Shown here: one piece after another, positions 1 through 9,725 of the stretch
Numbering within the stretch: position 1 is the stretch's first letter
Layout: each line of letters starts with the position of its first letter
NCBI GenBank assembly: GCA_009782505.1
Contig: WRIW01000001.1
Location: 1 to 64,000 of the forward strand
Origin: Clostridiales bacterium
Lineage (GTDB): Bacteria; Bacillota; Peptococcia; DRI-13; UBA5745
DNA length: 64,000 nucleotides
Direction of reading: 5' to 3'
Position numbers and translations under genes: made by a program
Notes under the pieces: model-generated
The model's database searches: none
Seen by the model: the letters and a program-made list of their open reading frames with translations, nothing else
Told to the model about the DNA's origin: nothing

Positions 1-2
1 TG

Positions 3-1565
3 ACGCAGATCGACTTCGCCATGGCGAAGGGCAAGCTCAGCGCCGCCGGCGACTGGGGCTGTCCCGTCGTCAACGAAGAAGGTTACGTCGCCCTCAAATC
101 GGCCAGGCATCCCCTGATCCCGGGCAAAGCGGTGCCGGTCACCGTGGGGCTTGGCCGGGATTTTGACGCCATCATCGTCACCGGGCCGAATACCGGCGGC
201 AAGACGGTGCTGCTGAAAACCATCGGGCTGCTCGCTTTGATGGCCCAGTCCGGCTTGCATATCCCGGCTGAGGAAGGCACGGAGACGGCGGTGTTTCAAC
301 AAGTGTTTGTCGATATCGGGGACGAGCAGAGTATCGAGCAGTCGCTTAGTACTTTCTCTTCGCATATGACGAATATCATTGCCATCACGGAGAAAGCCGG
401 ACGGGACAGCCTGGTGCTGCTGGACGAGCTGGGCGCCGGGACGGATCCGGCCGAAGGCGCGGCCCTGGCGATGGCCGTAGTGGAAGATTTGCTGGCCAAA
501 GGGGCCAGGCTGGTGGCGACGACCCACTACAGCGAGCTGAAGAGCTTTGCCTCCGGCCACGCGCGGGTGGAAAACGCCAGCGTGGAGTTCGACGTGGAGA
601 CGCTGCGGCCGACTTACCGCCTGATGATGGGCATACCGGGAAGGAGCAACGCTTTCGAGATATCGCTGCGGCTCGGGCTTGCCCCGGCGGTCATCGAAGC
701 CGCGAAAGCTTTCCAGTCCATGGAGGAAGCCCGTACGGCCAATCTGATCCGGGATCTGGAGGCCAATCAGCTCTTTACCGAGAAGGAGCGCCGGGAAGCG
801 GAGGATCTGCGCCGGCAGGCGGCGGATACTCTGGCCTGGATCAGGAAGAAAGAGGACGATAGGAAGGAGCGGGCGGCGAAGTTGTTGGAGAATGCCCGGG
901 AGGAGGCCCTGGAGATCGTCGTACAGGCCCGGAAAGAGAGCGAAAGCCTGCTGAGGGAAATGCGGGATATGCGTAAAGCAGGCTACCGGGGCGTCGACGA
1001 GCAGACGGCGCAAAGGCTGCGGGAGGAGTTGCGGAAGCGGGAGAGCGGCTTATACGACCAGATGGATTCCCGGGAGAGGCCGTCCAGCCGGCCGGCCGGC
1101 ATACCGGAGCCGGGGGATATGGTATATCTGCGAAAGCTGAAGCAGAAGGGGCAGGTGCTGACCAAAGCCAACAACCAGGGCGAGCTGCAGGTGCAGGCCG
1201 GGGTGATGAAGCTTTCCGTGAGGCTGGGCGATTTGGAGCTGCTGCCGGATGAAGTATTGCTCGACGGCGCGCCGCAGAAGACCGGCGCCGGCGCCATCGG
1301 CGCCGACAAGGCCCGATCCATCAGCGCGGAGCTGGATCTGCGGGGCATGCTGGTGGACGAGGCGCTGCTTGAGGCGGAGAAGTACCTGGACGACGCCTAT
1401 CTGGCCGGCCTGCCGCAGGTCAGCATCATCCACGGCAAAGGCACCGGCGCCCTGCGCAAAGCGATCCGGGACATGGCAGCGAAACACCCGTTCATCGCGG
1501 GGGCGAGGACGGGGGGCTACAACGAAGGCGGCGACGGGGTCACGGTGATCAGCCTGAAGGTATAG
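3..1565 (+). CDS. mutS2: Endonuclease MutS2 (5' truncated by window edge), with C-terminal Smr domain
   Basis: Frame is open to the window start (TQIDFAMAKGKLSA). Walker A TGPNTGGKTVLLK, LLDELGAGTDP, and C-terminal Smr domain LDLRGMLVDEAL...IIHGKGTGALR. Confidence 0.95.
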   Translation, partial: TQIDFAMAKGKLSAAGDWGCPVVNEEGYVALKSARHPLIPGKAVPVTVGLGRDFDAIIVTGPNTGGKTVLLKTIGLLALMAQSGLHIPAEEGTETAVFQQVFVDIGDEQSIEQSLSTFSSHMTNIIAITEKAGRDSLVLLDELGAGTDPAEGAALAMAVVEDLLAKGARLVATTHYSELKSFASGHARVENASVEFDVETLRPTYRLMMGIPGRSNAFEISLRLGLAPAVIEAAKAFQSMEEARTANLIRDLEANQLFTEKERREAEDLRRQAADTLAWIRKKEDDRKERAAKLLENAREEALEIVVQARKESESLLREMRDMRKAGYRGVDEQTAQRLREELRKRESGLYDQMDSRERPSSRPAGIPEPGDMVYLRKLKQKGQVLTKANNQGELQVQAGVMKLSVRLGDLELLPDEVLLDGAPQKTGAGAIGADKARSISAELDLRGMLVDEALLEAEKYLDDAYLAGLPQVSIIHGKGTGALRKAIRDMAAKHPFIAGARTGGYNEGGDGVTVISLKV

Positions 1566-1585
1566 CGCCGGGATTATTCTTGTGT

Positions 1586-1591
1586 TATACT
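1586..1591 (+). promoter_or_regulatory. Possible extended -10 promoter (TGT-TATACT) for the downstream small gene
   Basis: TG-N-TATACT upstream of an AGGAGG Shine-Dalgarno; no good -35. Confidence 0.35.
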
Positions 1592-1621
1592 GTTAACAAA
1601 TCGACAGAGGAGGTATGAAAA

Positions 1622-2023
1622 ATGGCGTTTTTGGATAAAGCCAAGGAACTGGGAAAGAAAGTGGGCGAGACTACAGCCTCGGTAGCGAAATCCGCAGCGA
1701 AGACCGCCAAGGAGAAATCCGAGCAGGCCATAGAGCTCGGCAAGCTGAAAAAGGACATGATGGTGGAAAACAACAAAATCACCAAGCTGTATGAGGACAT
1801 CGGCAAGCACGCTTTCGACATCTATAACAGCTCGAAGGATTACTCCCTGCTGGAACCGCTGTTCGCACAAATCAACGACAGCTTACAGAAGATCGAGGAA
1901 TGTAAGGTCAGGATGGAGGAAGTCAAGACCAATTCCAACCTCACTGATGAGGAGCTATCCGAGTTTGACGACGACCTCGAAGGGGACGCCGATCTCGAAG
2001 GGGACGCCGGCGACGACGAGTGA
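1622..2023 (+). CDS. Small Lys/Ala-rich coiled-coil hypothetical protein with acidic tail
   Basis: 133 aa ORF with good SD (gaggaggt). Lys-rich helical N-terminus; C-terminus ends DDDLEGDADLEGDAGDDE. Confidence 0.75.
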   Translation: MAFLDKAKELGKKVGETTASVAKSAAKTAKEKSEQAIELGKLKKDMMVENNKITKLYEDIGKHAFDIYNSSKDYSLLEPLFAQINDSLQKIEECKVRMEEVKTNSNLTDEELSEFDDDLEGDADLEGDAGDDE

Positions 2024-2068
2024 CCGCCCGAAAGCGAACCGCATAAACAAATAAGCGCAACAAAAATA

Positions 2069-2099
2069 CCGCCCTCTGCCGCAACAGGGGCGGTTTTAT
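2069..2099. terminator. Bidirectional rho-independent terminator
   Basis: aaaaataccgccctctgccgcaacaggggcggtttta: GC-rich hairpin with A-run on the left and T-run on the right, between convergent genes. Confidence 0.7.
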
Positions 2100-2151
2100 A
2101 CTTGCGCAGTCCGCGAAGCGGAGGGATTAGAGGTATAGGCGCGGCTTATCT

Positions 2152-5100
2152 TCAGGGGATGGTGGTCCATAGAGGCGAGGATGGCCCAAGGGGCAGGTCG
2201 AGGGTCATATCCACGCCGGCGACGCGGTAGTAATACGTATGGCCGCTGTATACGTTGGTGTCCGTGTATGAGTTGATATTGCCGGTGGAAGTCAGCAGGT
2301 TGCTTGCGTCGATGGCGAAATCCATGCTTTCGGCGCGGTAAATCATATAGACGACGTCGTTGCCCGGGTTTGGCGCGTTCCAGAGGAGCTGGACGCAGTA
2401 CCCGGAGCCGTAGGGGAGCCGGGCGCCGTCCAGCCGAATGGCTGTCTGGGGCCTGTCCCCGGGTTCGCCGCCGTAACCGCCGCCGTAGCCGTAAGGGTCA
2501 TACCCGCCGACCACAGCCCTCGCCTCGGGGGATGTGCCCAGTACCTCCCCGTCTGTCTTGTCTATGGCTTGGATAAAGTAATAGTACGTCCCGTAATCAT
2601 ATGGCTCGAAGCTGTCGTCCACATAAGTGGCGCTGGTATAGTTGAGCACCGCGAGCCTCACCGCAGAGTTGGCGGGGGTGTTGGGGTCGTTCCCCCGGTA
2701 GATATGGAAGACTGTGTTGGCGTCCGCCCTGGAAGCGTACCAGGAAAGGTTTACCACAGGGGCTTCGCCTTCTTCGGCCACTTGCGCATAAACCCTGATC
2801 TGGGTGGAATCGTCATCCGGGTAGGTGATGAAGCCGCCTTCCCCGTGGATATTGCAGAACTCGGAAGGCACTTCCAGCCTGGCGTCCTGGGGGGCGACGT
2901 TTCCAGTCCAGGGCGTCACCCTGCGCAAAAAAGTTTTCATCTCCGTGTGGGGGCAGTCTTCCACCAGCAGCAGCCCGCTTTCGGCGCATACAGGCGCCTG
3001 TATCCATACGTTGGACTCCTCTTCCGGGGCGAAAGCCGCGATAAACTTTTCGGTGATGATAAACTCTTCCGGGGTCAGGGGCGAGGGCAGCAGGCCGGAC
3101 TTGGCGTCTATCGTAACGCTCCGTATGCCCTCCGGCGCGGGAAACTCCTTGTCTCTGACGGGGATATCCCGGTGAGCGACGGTCATGATATCTTTCCAGA
3201 GGGGCGCGCAGTAAGTGCCGCCGAAGACCCCCGGCATCCGCTCAGGCTCGTCGTAACCCATCCAGATGACGCCGGCCAGATCCGTCGTATATCCGGCGAA
3301 CCAGGCGTCCACATTCAAGGAAGTCGTCCCTGTCTTACCCGCGGTGGCCCTGTCCAGCCTTGCCCTGGAGCCTGTGCCGCCGGAGACGGCGGAAATCAGC
3401 ATGTCCGTCATCATGTACGCGGTCTGGGGGGACATGGCGACCCGGCTTTCCGGGCTGTGCTCGTATATGACGTTGCCTTTATAGTCCTCGATGCGGCGTA
3501 TGGCGAAGGGCTTATTGTAGACGCCGTTGTTGGCATAGGTGGCGAAGGCCGCGGTGAGCTCGATGGGGGATATGCCGTGGGTGACGCCGCCCAGGGCGAT
3601 AGCCGGGCCCAGGTCGTTGTACCGGCCTGACTCCACCAGGCTGGTGATGCCAAGCCTTTTCGCGAAGGCTATACCGTTTTCCACGCCGATACGCTCGATG
3701 AGCTTCACGGCTATGGTGTTTAATGAGCTCTGTATCGCCGCCCTCAGGGTGACGAGGCCGCGGTAAGCGTTGTCGCTATTCTGAAAGTCTTTCTCTACCG
3801 TAAATCCGCCGGGGTAGTCGTCCAATACGTTTCCGGGTCCCCAGCCGAGCTCGATGGCGGGCCCGTATACCACGACGGGCTTAAAAGCTGAGCCGGGCTG
3901 GCGGTAAGCGTCGGCGGCGCGGTTGAAACCGCGGACTTCATTGATGTTCCTGCCACCGATCATGGACTGGATGGAGCCGTCGTGGACGTTGACGATCACC
4001 ATAGCCGACTGGATGAACTTGTCTTCGTCTTTGACCTCGGGGAAGTTTTCATCATCGGCGTAGATCTCCTCGATTTTCGCCTGGGTGACCACATCCAAGG
4101 TCGTATAGATGCGGTAGCCGCCGGTAAACATGCGGATGGCGTTGGAGCGGTCGATGCCCAGGATGTCGCAGGCCTCATTGAAGGTGTAGTCCAGGAAGGA
4201 CTGATTGGTGAAATCCCGGTCTTCGATCTGGGTCGTGCTCCGAACGACATTCAGCGGCGCGCTTTTTGCCGCCGCGGCTTCACTTTCCGAGATGTAACCC
4301 ATCTTGACCATTTCGTTGAGTACGATAGCCTGGCGGGATTTGGCCCTGTCCATGTTTTGAAAGGGATTGAACACCCCCGGGCCGTTGACGATGCCCGCGA
4401 GGAAGGCATACTCGCCGATATTTAGATCGTGGATGTCTTTGTTGAAATAATTCAGAGACGCCGTGGCGCAGCTATACGCCCGCTGGCCGTAGTAAACATT
4501 ATTCAGGTAGAAGGCCAGTATCTGCTCCTTGGAGTAGACTTGTTCGAGCTTCATGGCTAGCCAGGCTTCTTGTATCTTGCGGTCGTAGCTCTTGTCGTCG
4601 TTGCCCACGTCGAGGATGACCAGGCGGACCACCTGCATGGTGATGGTGCTGGCGCCCTGGCCCCGGTTGCCGGACTCAAAGTTTGCCCTGGCGGCGCCCA
4701 GGATACGGATGGGGTCGACGCCTTTGTGCTGGAAAAAGCGCTGGTCTTCGATGGAGATGATGGCTTGCTTCATCCGAAGGGGGATGTCCATGGGATCCAG
4801 GGGCACTCTGTCCTTCTCCGAGTGAAAGACGCCGATCTGAACGTCGTCGCGGTTGTACACGTAAGTGGTGAGCTCGCCGGAGAGTACGGTCATGTCCAGC
4901 TCGTCGATGGAGCGGATGATGTTGTAGACGTACCCCCCCACCAGACCTACGCCCACGAAGCCCAGTATGATGAAGACGAGAAGAAGCATCAGAAGCATAC
5001 GGCCCGCGGCTTTGGCCATGAGCCTGCCGCGCCTGACTTTTTTCTTCGCTGAGGTTTTGCCTGGGGCAGCGGCTTTGCTGCCCGCTTGGGTCTTTACGCC

Positions 5101-5301
5101 CGGTTCGCCCACAGCGGCGTCGCCTGCCGCGGCGCTTTTTCCGCTGGCAGCGCCGTTTGCTTTCGTTGATGACGCGGTCTTGCCGCTGCCGGTCTTATTC
5201 GCGCCGGTCGAGGTTTTGCCCCCGAGGCTGCCCCATACATTTGAAGTGGATTTGGCTCTGGCCTTAGCATTGGGATTACCCGCGTCCGCGCCTGTCGCCA
5301 T
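2152..5301 (-). CDS. Class A penicillin-binding protein (PBP1A family; transglycosylase plus transpeptidase) with C-terminal FN3-like modules
   Basis: 1049 aa. TM segment near N-terminus; GT51 motifs (EDQRFFQHKGVD, GASTITMQ); transpeptidase SxxK (QPGSAFKP), SxN (SSLN) and KTGTT. Confidence 0.93.
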   Translation of the reverse strand: MATGADAGNPNAKARAKSTSNVWGSLGGKTSTGANKTGSGKTASSTKANGAASGKSAAAGDAAVGEPGVKTQAGSKAAAPGKTSAKKKVRRGRLMAKAAGRMLLMLLLVFIILGFVGVGLVGGYVYNIIRSIDELDMTVLSGELTTYVYNRDDVQIGVFHSEKDRVPLDPMDIPLRMKQAIISIEDQRFFQHKGVDPIRILGAARANFESGNRGQGASTITMQVVRLVILDVGNDDKSYDRKIQEAWLAMKLEQVYSKEQILAFYLNNVYYGQRAYSCATASLNYFNKDIHDLNIGEYAFLAGIVNGPGVFNPFQNMDRAKSRQAIVLNEMVKMGYISESEAAAAKSAPLNVVRSTTQIEDRDFTNQSFLDYTFNEACDILGIDRSNAIRMFTGGYRIYTTLDVVTQAKIEEIYADDENFPEVKDEDKFIQSAMVIVNVHDGSIQSMIGGRNINEVRGFNRAADAYRQPGSAFKPVVVYGPAIELGWGPGNVLDDYPGGFTVEKDFQNSDNAYRGLVTLRAAIQSSLNTIAVKLIERIGVENGIAFAKRLGITSLVESGRYNDLGPAIALGGVTHGISPIELTAAFATYANNGVYNKPFAIRRIEDYKGNVIYEHSPESRVAMSPQTAYMMTDMLISAVSGGTGSRARLDRATAGKTGTTSLNVDAWFAGYTTDLAGVIWMGYDEPERMPGVFGGTYCAPLWKDIMTVAHRDIPVRDKEFPAPEGIRSVTIDAKSGLLPSPLTPEEFIITEKFIAAFAPEEESNVWIQAPVCAESGLLLVEDCPHTEMKTFLRRVTPWTGNVAPQDARLEVPSEFCNIHGEGGFITYPDDDSTQIRVYAQVAEEGEAPVVNLSWYASRADANTVFHIYRGNDPNTPANSAVRLAVLNYTSATYVDDSFEPYDYGTYYYFIQAIDKTDGEVLGTSPEARAVVGGYDPYGYGGGYGGEPGDRPQTAIRLDGARLPYGSGYCVQLLWNAPNPGNDVVYMIYRAESMDFAIDASNLLTSTGNINSYTDTNVYSGHTYYYRVAGVDMTLDLPLGPSSPLWTTIP

Positions 5302-5394
5302 AGATTATTCCTCCTCATGGACGGATTTATCGACTGCCGATGGTCGCCATGTTTAGGTAAGTATACCATACTACTGACGGAAATGCGGTATGAT

Positions 5395-5424
5395 TTGTTC
5401 CATCACGCCTTTTTGCGGTATAAT
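5395..5424 (+). promoter_or_regulatory. Putative sigma-A promoter TTGTTC-N18-TATAAT for the Nudix gene
   Basis: Consensus -10 TATAAT at 5419-5424 and partial -35. Confidence 0.5.
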
Positions 5425-5447
5425 AGATCATCAGATAAGGGGGCCTC

Positions 5448-6023
5448 ATGAGCAAAATGAAGTATATCCGGCAAATCGAAGAATTCCAGCCCTCCTGCGC
5501 CCAGGAGGCGGCAGACAAAGCGATCGTCCTGGACATATGCGCCAGGTTCGGCGACATACTGACCAGGGCGAACCTGACCTGCCATATCACCAGTTCCGGC
5601 CTCATCCTCAACGAAGGGAAGGATAAGATGCTCATGGTGCATCACAATATCTATCGGACCTGGACCTGGACGGGGGGGCACGCCGACGGTGAGGAAGACC
5701 TGGAGGGGATAGCTTTGCGGGAAGCCGCCGAAGAGACGGGCGTAGCGGCGGTAGAGCTGCTGCTGCCGGATATGGCGTCACTGGATATCCTACCCGTCTT
5801 CGGGCATGTCAAGAACGGCAAGTACATAAGCGCCCATCTCCACCTCAACGCGTCGTACCTGCTGCAGGCTTCCGAGAAGGAGGCGCTGGCGGTCAGGGCG
5901 GGTGAGAACACAGCTGTGGTCTGGGCGCCGCTGGCCGAAGTGGCGGGGCGATCGAAGGAGCCGGAGCTAATAAGGGTATTCGGCAAGATGCTCAGCCGTC
6001 TGGATATCGCGCTGCCATTGTGA
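5448..6023 (+). CDS. NUDIX hydrolase
   Basis: Nudix box GHADGEEDLEGIALREAAEETGV. Confidence 0.9.
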   Translation: MSKMKYIRQIEEFQPSCAQEAADKAIVLDICARFGDILTRANLTCHITSSGLILNEGKDKMLMVHHNIYRTWTWTGGHADGEEDLEGIALREAAEETGVAAVELLLPDMASLDILPVFGHVKNGKYISAHLHLNASYLLQASEKEALAVRAGENTAVVWAPLAEVAGRSKEPELIRVFGKMLSRLDIALPL

Positions 6024-6102
6024 TATACTGATACAAAGCAAAAGGCGCGCCGGAAACGGATAAGTCAAAACGGAAATCAGACGTCAGATTGAGAGGGTTC
6101 AT

Positions 6103-6855
6103 ATGTCCGGTCACTCGAAATGGTCTACGATAAAGCGGCATAAAGGTAAGATCGACGCGGCAAAGGGCGTTGTGTTTACCAAGCTAGCCAGGGAAATCAT
6201 CGTCGCAGCCAGAGCCGGCGGAGGCAACCCGGAGGGCAACTTCCGCCTGAAGATAGCCGTAGCCAAGGCGAAAGCGTCCAATATGCCCAACGACAATATA
6301 AAGAGGGCTATCGAGAAGGGCGCCGGGGGGGCGGACGGGGCGAACTATGAGGAGCTGACTTATGAGGGTTATGGCCCGGGGGGCACAGCCGTCATGGTCA
6401 GGGCGATGACGGACAACCGAAACCGTACGGCGGGGGAGATACGCCATATCTTCTCTAAGAATGGCGGCAATATGGGCGAGACCGGTTGCGTCGGCTGGAT
6501 GTTTAAGGAAAAAGGCGTCCTCACCGTCGACAAAGAGGATTGTAAGCTCAGCGCGGACGACCTGATGCTCATGGCCCTGGATCTTGGGGCGGACGACATC
6601 CAGGAAGAAGAGGATACTGTGGAGATCACCACCGACCCCGGCGCTTTCCAGGCGGTGAAGGAAGGCATGGAGAAAGAGGGGGTAGTATTCTCCGACAGCG
6701 AGATCACGATGATCCCGGACACCTCCGTCGTGGTCACCGATCTGGAGCAGGCAAAATATGTGCTGCGGATGATGGAGGCTCTGGATGAACATGACGACAT
6801 ACAGAGCACATACACAAACTTTGACGTGCCGGACGAGATCGCGGACAAGCTATGA
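6103..6855 (+). CDS. YebC/PmpR family DNA-binding regulatory protein
   Basis: MSGHSKWSTIKRHKGKIDAAKGVVFTKLAREI... family signature; adjacent to ruvC. Confidence 0.95.
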   Translation: MSGHSKWSTIKRHKGKIDAAKGVVFTKLAREIIVAARAGGGNPEGNFRLKIAVAKAKASNMPNDNIKRAIEKGAGGADGANYEELTYEGYGPGGTAVMVRAMTDNRNRTAGEIRHIFSKNGGNMGETGCVGWMFKEKGVLTVDKEDCKLSADDLMLMALDLGADDIQEEEDTVEITTDPGAFQAVKEGMEKEGVVFSDSEITMIPDTSVVVTDLEQAKYVLRMMEALDEHDDIQSTYTNFDVPDEIADKL

Positions 6856-7346
6856 GAGTACTTGGGATCGACCCGGGCACCGCCATCATGGGCTTCGGCC
6901 TCATCGACTACCAAAACAGTAAGCATAAGCCCCTTGCCTACGGCGCCATCCGTACGAGTAAGGACGATAAAACAGAAGACCGGCTGAAGCAACTCTTCCA
7001 CGGGGTCAACCGGCTGCTCGACGAGTATAAGCCGGATGTGATGGCCGTCGAGGAGTTGTTCTTTAACCGCAATACCACCACGGCGATCACCGTGGGGCAA
7101 GCCAGGGGCGTGGCGCTGCTGGCAGCCGGCCTCCGGGAGATACCGGTGGGGGAATACACGCCCCTGCAGGTCAAGCAGGCGGTGGTGGGGTACGGAAGGG
7201 CGGAGAAGCATCAAGTCCAGTACATGCTGACCAAGATACTGGGGCTTCAGGAGACGCCCAAGCCCGACGACGCCGCGGACGCCCTTGCCATAGCCGTGTG
7301 CTACTGCCAGTTTGGCGGAAAGGGCAGCTGGCGCAGCGCGAAGTAG
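6852..7346 (+). CDS. ruvC: Holliday junction endodeoxyribonuclease RuvC
   Basis: MRVLGIDPGTAIMGFGLI; AVEELFF; DAADALAIA; 4-nt overlap with the upstream gene. Confidence 0.95.
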   Translation: MRVLGIDPGTAIMGFGLIDYQNSKHKPLAYGAIRTSKDDKTEDRLKQLFHGVNRLLDEYKPDVMAVEELFFNRNTTTAITVGQARGVALLAAGLREIPVGEYTPLQVKQAVVGYGRAEKHQVQYMLTKILGLQETPKPDDAADALAIAVCYCQFGGKGSWRSAK

Positions 7347-7401
7347 TTCAGCACCGCGCCGCCCGTGGGTTGCGGGCCCGGCGTATACAAAGGAGAAAAC
7401 C

Positions 7402-8010
7402 ATGCTTGATTTCATCGAAGGGGAAATCGTCGCCAAAGGGCCCCAAGGGCTCGTGCTTAGGGCCGGGGACTTCGGCTTCAGCCTCAAGGTCTCCAACCAG
7501 ACCCTGTCTGCCCTGCCCCAGGCGGGTAGCCGGGCGCTCTTGTATACCGACCTTCAGCTCCGGGAAGACGATATCAGCCTGTATGGCTTTTCCACAGAAG
7601 AAGAACGTTCGTTCTTCACCCTGCTGACCCAGGTATCCGGAGTGGGGCCGAAGCTGGCGCTGGCCATGCTGTCCGCTTACCCGGCGCCGACGTTGAAAAA
7701 GGCCCTGGTCACCGGGGATCTGAGCTCCCTGACCAGCATATCCGGGATAGGCAAGAAGACGGCGCAACGCTTGATCCTTGAGCTGAAAGACAAGCTGGAC
7801 AAGGAAATGCTTTTCGCCGGCGGCGGAGACGGCTTCGGCGCCGTGGCGGCGGGCGGCGGCGAGGGGGACGCGGGGCAGGCGATCGAAGCTCTGGAAGCTT
7901 TGGGCTATACCCGCTCGGAGATCATGAAAGCCTTCGCCGGCATGGACCTCGGCGATATGGGCGTCGAGGATATCATCAAACTTGGCCTGAAGCAGATGGC
8001 AAAGTACTAG
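7402..8010 (+). CDS. ruvA: Holliday junction branch migration protein RuvA
   Basis: ATG at 7402 after aaaggag SD (supplied ORF is over-extended); MLDFIEGEIVAKGPQGLVL, HhH GVGPKLALAML and GIGKKTAQRLILELKDK. Confidence 0.95.
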   Translation: MLDFIEGEIVAKGPQGLVLRAGDFGFSLKVSNQTLSALPQAGSRALLYTDLQLREDDISLYGFSTEEERSFFTLLTQVSGVGPKLALAMLSAYPAPTLKKALVTGDLSSLTSISGIGKKTAQRLILELKDKLDKEMLFAGGGDGFGAVAAGGGEGDAGQAIEALEALGYTRSEIMKAFAGMDLGDMGVEDIIKLGLKQMAKY

Positions 8011-8097
8011 TGCAGCGTCCACGAAATAACTGGGCTAGCGTTGTGATTTCGCGGATACGCCCGGTAAAGCCTACCGAAGGGATGGAGGAAGCCCCTC

Positions 8098-9162
8098 ATG
8101 GATGATGAGTATTTCGAAGAACGCCTGGTGGCGCCCGGCGTGAGCGGCGAAGATATAGAGGAAAGCAGCATACGGCCCCAGCGCCTGGCGGACTATATAG
8201 GGCAGACTAAGGTGAAAGAGAACCTGGAGGTCTTCATCAAAGCCGCCAGGGAGCGTAAGGAGCCCCTTGACCATGTCCTGCTATACGGGCCGCCCGGCTT
8301 GGGGAAGACTACGCTGGCGATCATCATCGCCGCCGAGATGGGGGCAAGTATACGGAGCACGTCCGGCCCCGCCATCGAGAGGCCGGGGGATCTGGCCGCT
8401 ATCCTCACGAACCTCGAGCCCATGGACGTCCTCTTCATCGACGAGATACACAGGCTGAACCGCTCCGTGGAAGAGGTGTTGTACCCGGCTATGGAGGATT
8501 TTTGCCTGGACATCATGATTGGCAAAGGCCCCAGCGCCCGGACGATACGGATGGATGTGCCGCCCTTTACTCTGGTAGGGGCCACCACCAGGGCGGGGCT
8601 CCTGTCCGCGCCCCTCCGGGACCGCTTTGGCGTGGTGAGCCGGCTTGAGTATTATCGCGAAGAGGAGCTGCTCACCATCGTGACCCGCTCCGCCAGGATA
8701 CTGAACATCGACGTCGACCCCGAGGGCGCCAAGGAAATCGGCCGCCGGGCAAGGGGCACGCCCAGGATAGCCAACCGCCTGCTCCGGCGGGTACGGGATT
8801 TCGCCCAGGTGGGCAACCGCCGCGTCATCGACACTGACGTAGCCGGGGACGCCCTGGACCGCCTCGAAGTGGACGCCCTGGGCCTGGACGCCATCGACCG
8901 TCATCTGCTGCTGACCATCATCCAGAACTTCAACGGCGGCCCGGTGGGTTTAGATACCCTGGCGGCGTCCATCAGCGAGGAGACGGAGACCATAGAGGAC
9001 GTCTACGAACCGTATCTGATGCAAATGGGCCTCCTGCAACGCACCGCCAGGGGGCGCATGGCGACGCTTAAGGCTTATCAATATCTGGATCAGCCGCCTC
9101 CGGCCAACCAGGGGCAAAACCAGGGCAGCCTTTTTGACGCCGGGCAGCAAGGGACGCCATGA
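8098..9162 (+). CDS. ruvB: Holliday junction branch migration helicase RuvB
   Basis: [18 protein letters not shown]; Walker [20 protein letters not shown]. Confidence 0.97.
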   Translation: MDDEYFEERLVAPGVSGEDIEESSIRPQRLADYIGQTKVKENLEVFIKAARERKEPLDHVLLYGPPGLGKTTLAIIIAAEMGASIRSTSGPAIERPGDLAAILTNLEPMDVLFIDEIHRLNRSVEEVLYPAMEDFCLDIMIGKGPSARTIRMDVPPFTLVGATTRAGLLSAPLRDRFGVVSRLEYYREEELLTIVTRSARILNIDVDPEGAKEIGRRARGTPRIANRLLRRVRDFAQVGNRRVIDTDVAGDALDRLEVDALGLDAIDRHLLLTIIQNFNGGPVGLDTLAASISEETETIEDVYEPYLMQMGLLQRTARGRMATLKAYQYLDQPPPANQGQNQGSLFDAGQQGTP

Positions 9163-9725
9163 GCGATAGGCATATTCTCCTGCATAGCTGCTGCGGGCCT
9201 TGCACGATGTACCCCTTGGAAGCGTTGAGGCAGGAAGGCTACCGGGTATCGGGGTACTTCGACAACCCCAACATCCACCCTTACCGGGAATTCCGCTCCC
9301 GTCTTGATGCCTACCGCGTGATGGCGGAGCAAAGAGGGCTGGACGCGCGGATCGAGGAAGGGTACGGCCTGGAAGCTTTCCTGCTGCGGATAAAGGAAGC
9401 GCCCGACGGCGTCTACGGGGCGTTGTCCGCCGAACGCTGCGGGCTGTGCTACCGGCTGCGCATGGAGAGGGCGGCCGCGGCATGTAAGGAAGCGGGGCTG
9501 GAGGCTTACAGCACCACGCTTTTGGTGAGCCCATATCAGCATCACGACCTCATCCGGGAGGCGGGTGAAGCGGCTGCCGAGGCTTATGGGCTGAGCTTCC
9601 TGTACAGGGATTTCCGCCCGGGCTTCCGCCGGGGCCAGGCCATGGCCCGGGAAGCGGGGCTCTATATGCAGGGGTATTGCGGCTGTGTATTCAGCGAGTA
9701 CGAACGATACGGGGACCGAAAATGA
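9159..9725 (+). CDS. queH: Epoxyqueuosine reductase QueH
   Basis: [38 protein letters not shown]; queuosine genes queA/tgt nearby. Confidence 0.9.
   Translation: MSDRHILLHSCCGPCTMYPLEALRQEGYRVSGYFDNPNIHPYREFRSRLDAYRVMAEQRGLDARIEEGYGLEAFLLRIKEAPDGVYGALSAERCGLCYRLRMERAAAACKEAGLEAYSTTLLVSPYQHHDLIREAGEAAAEAYGLSFLYRDFRPGFRRGQAMAREAGLYMQGYCGCVFSEYERYGDRK

Noticed and set aside
2569-5356. ORFs opposite the PBP gene (353, 160, 147, 129 aa)
   Set aside because: Antisense shadows of a clear PBP1A coding frame; composition atypical of real proteins.
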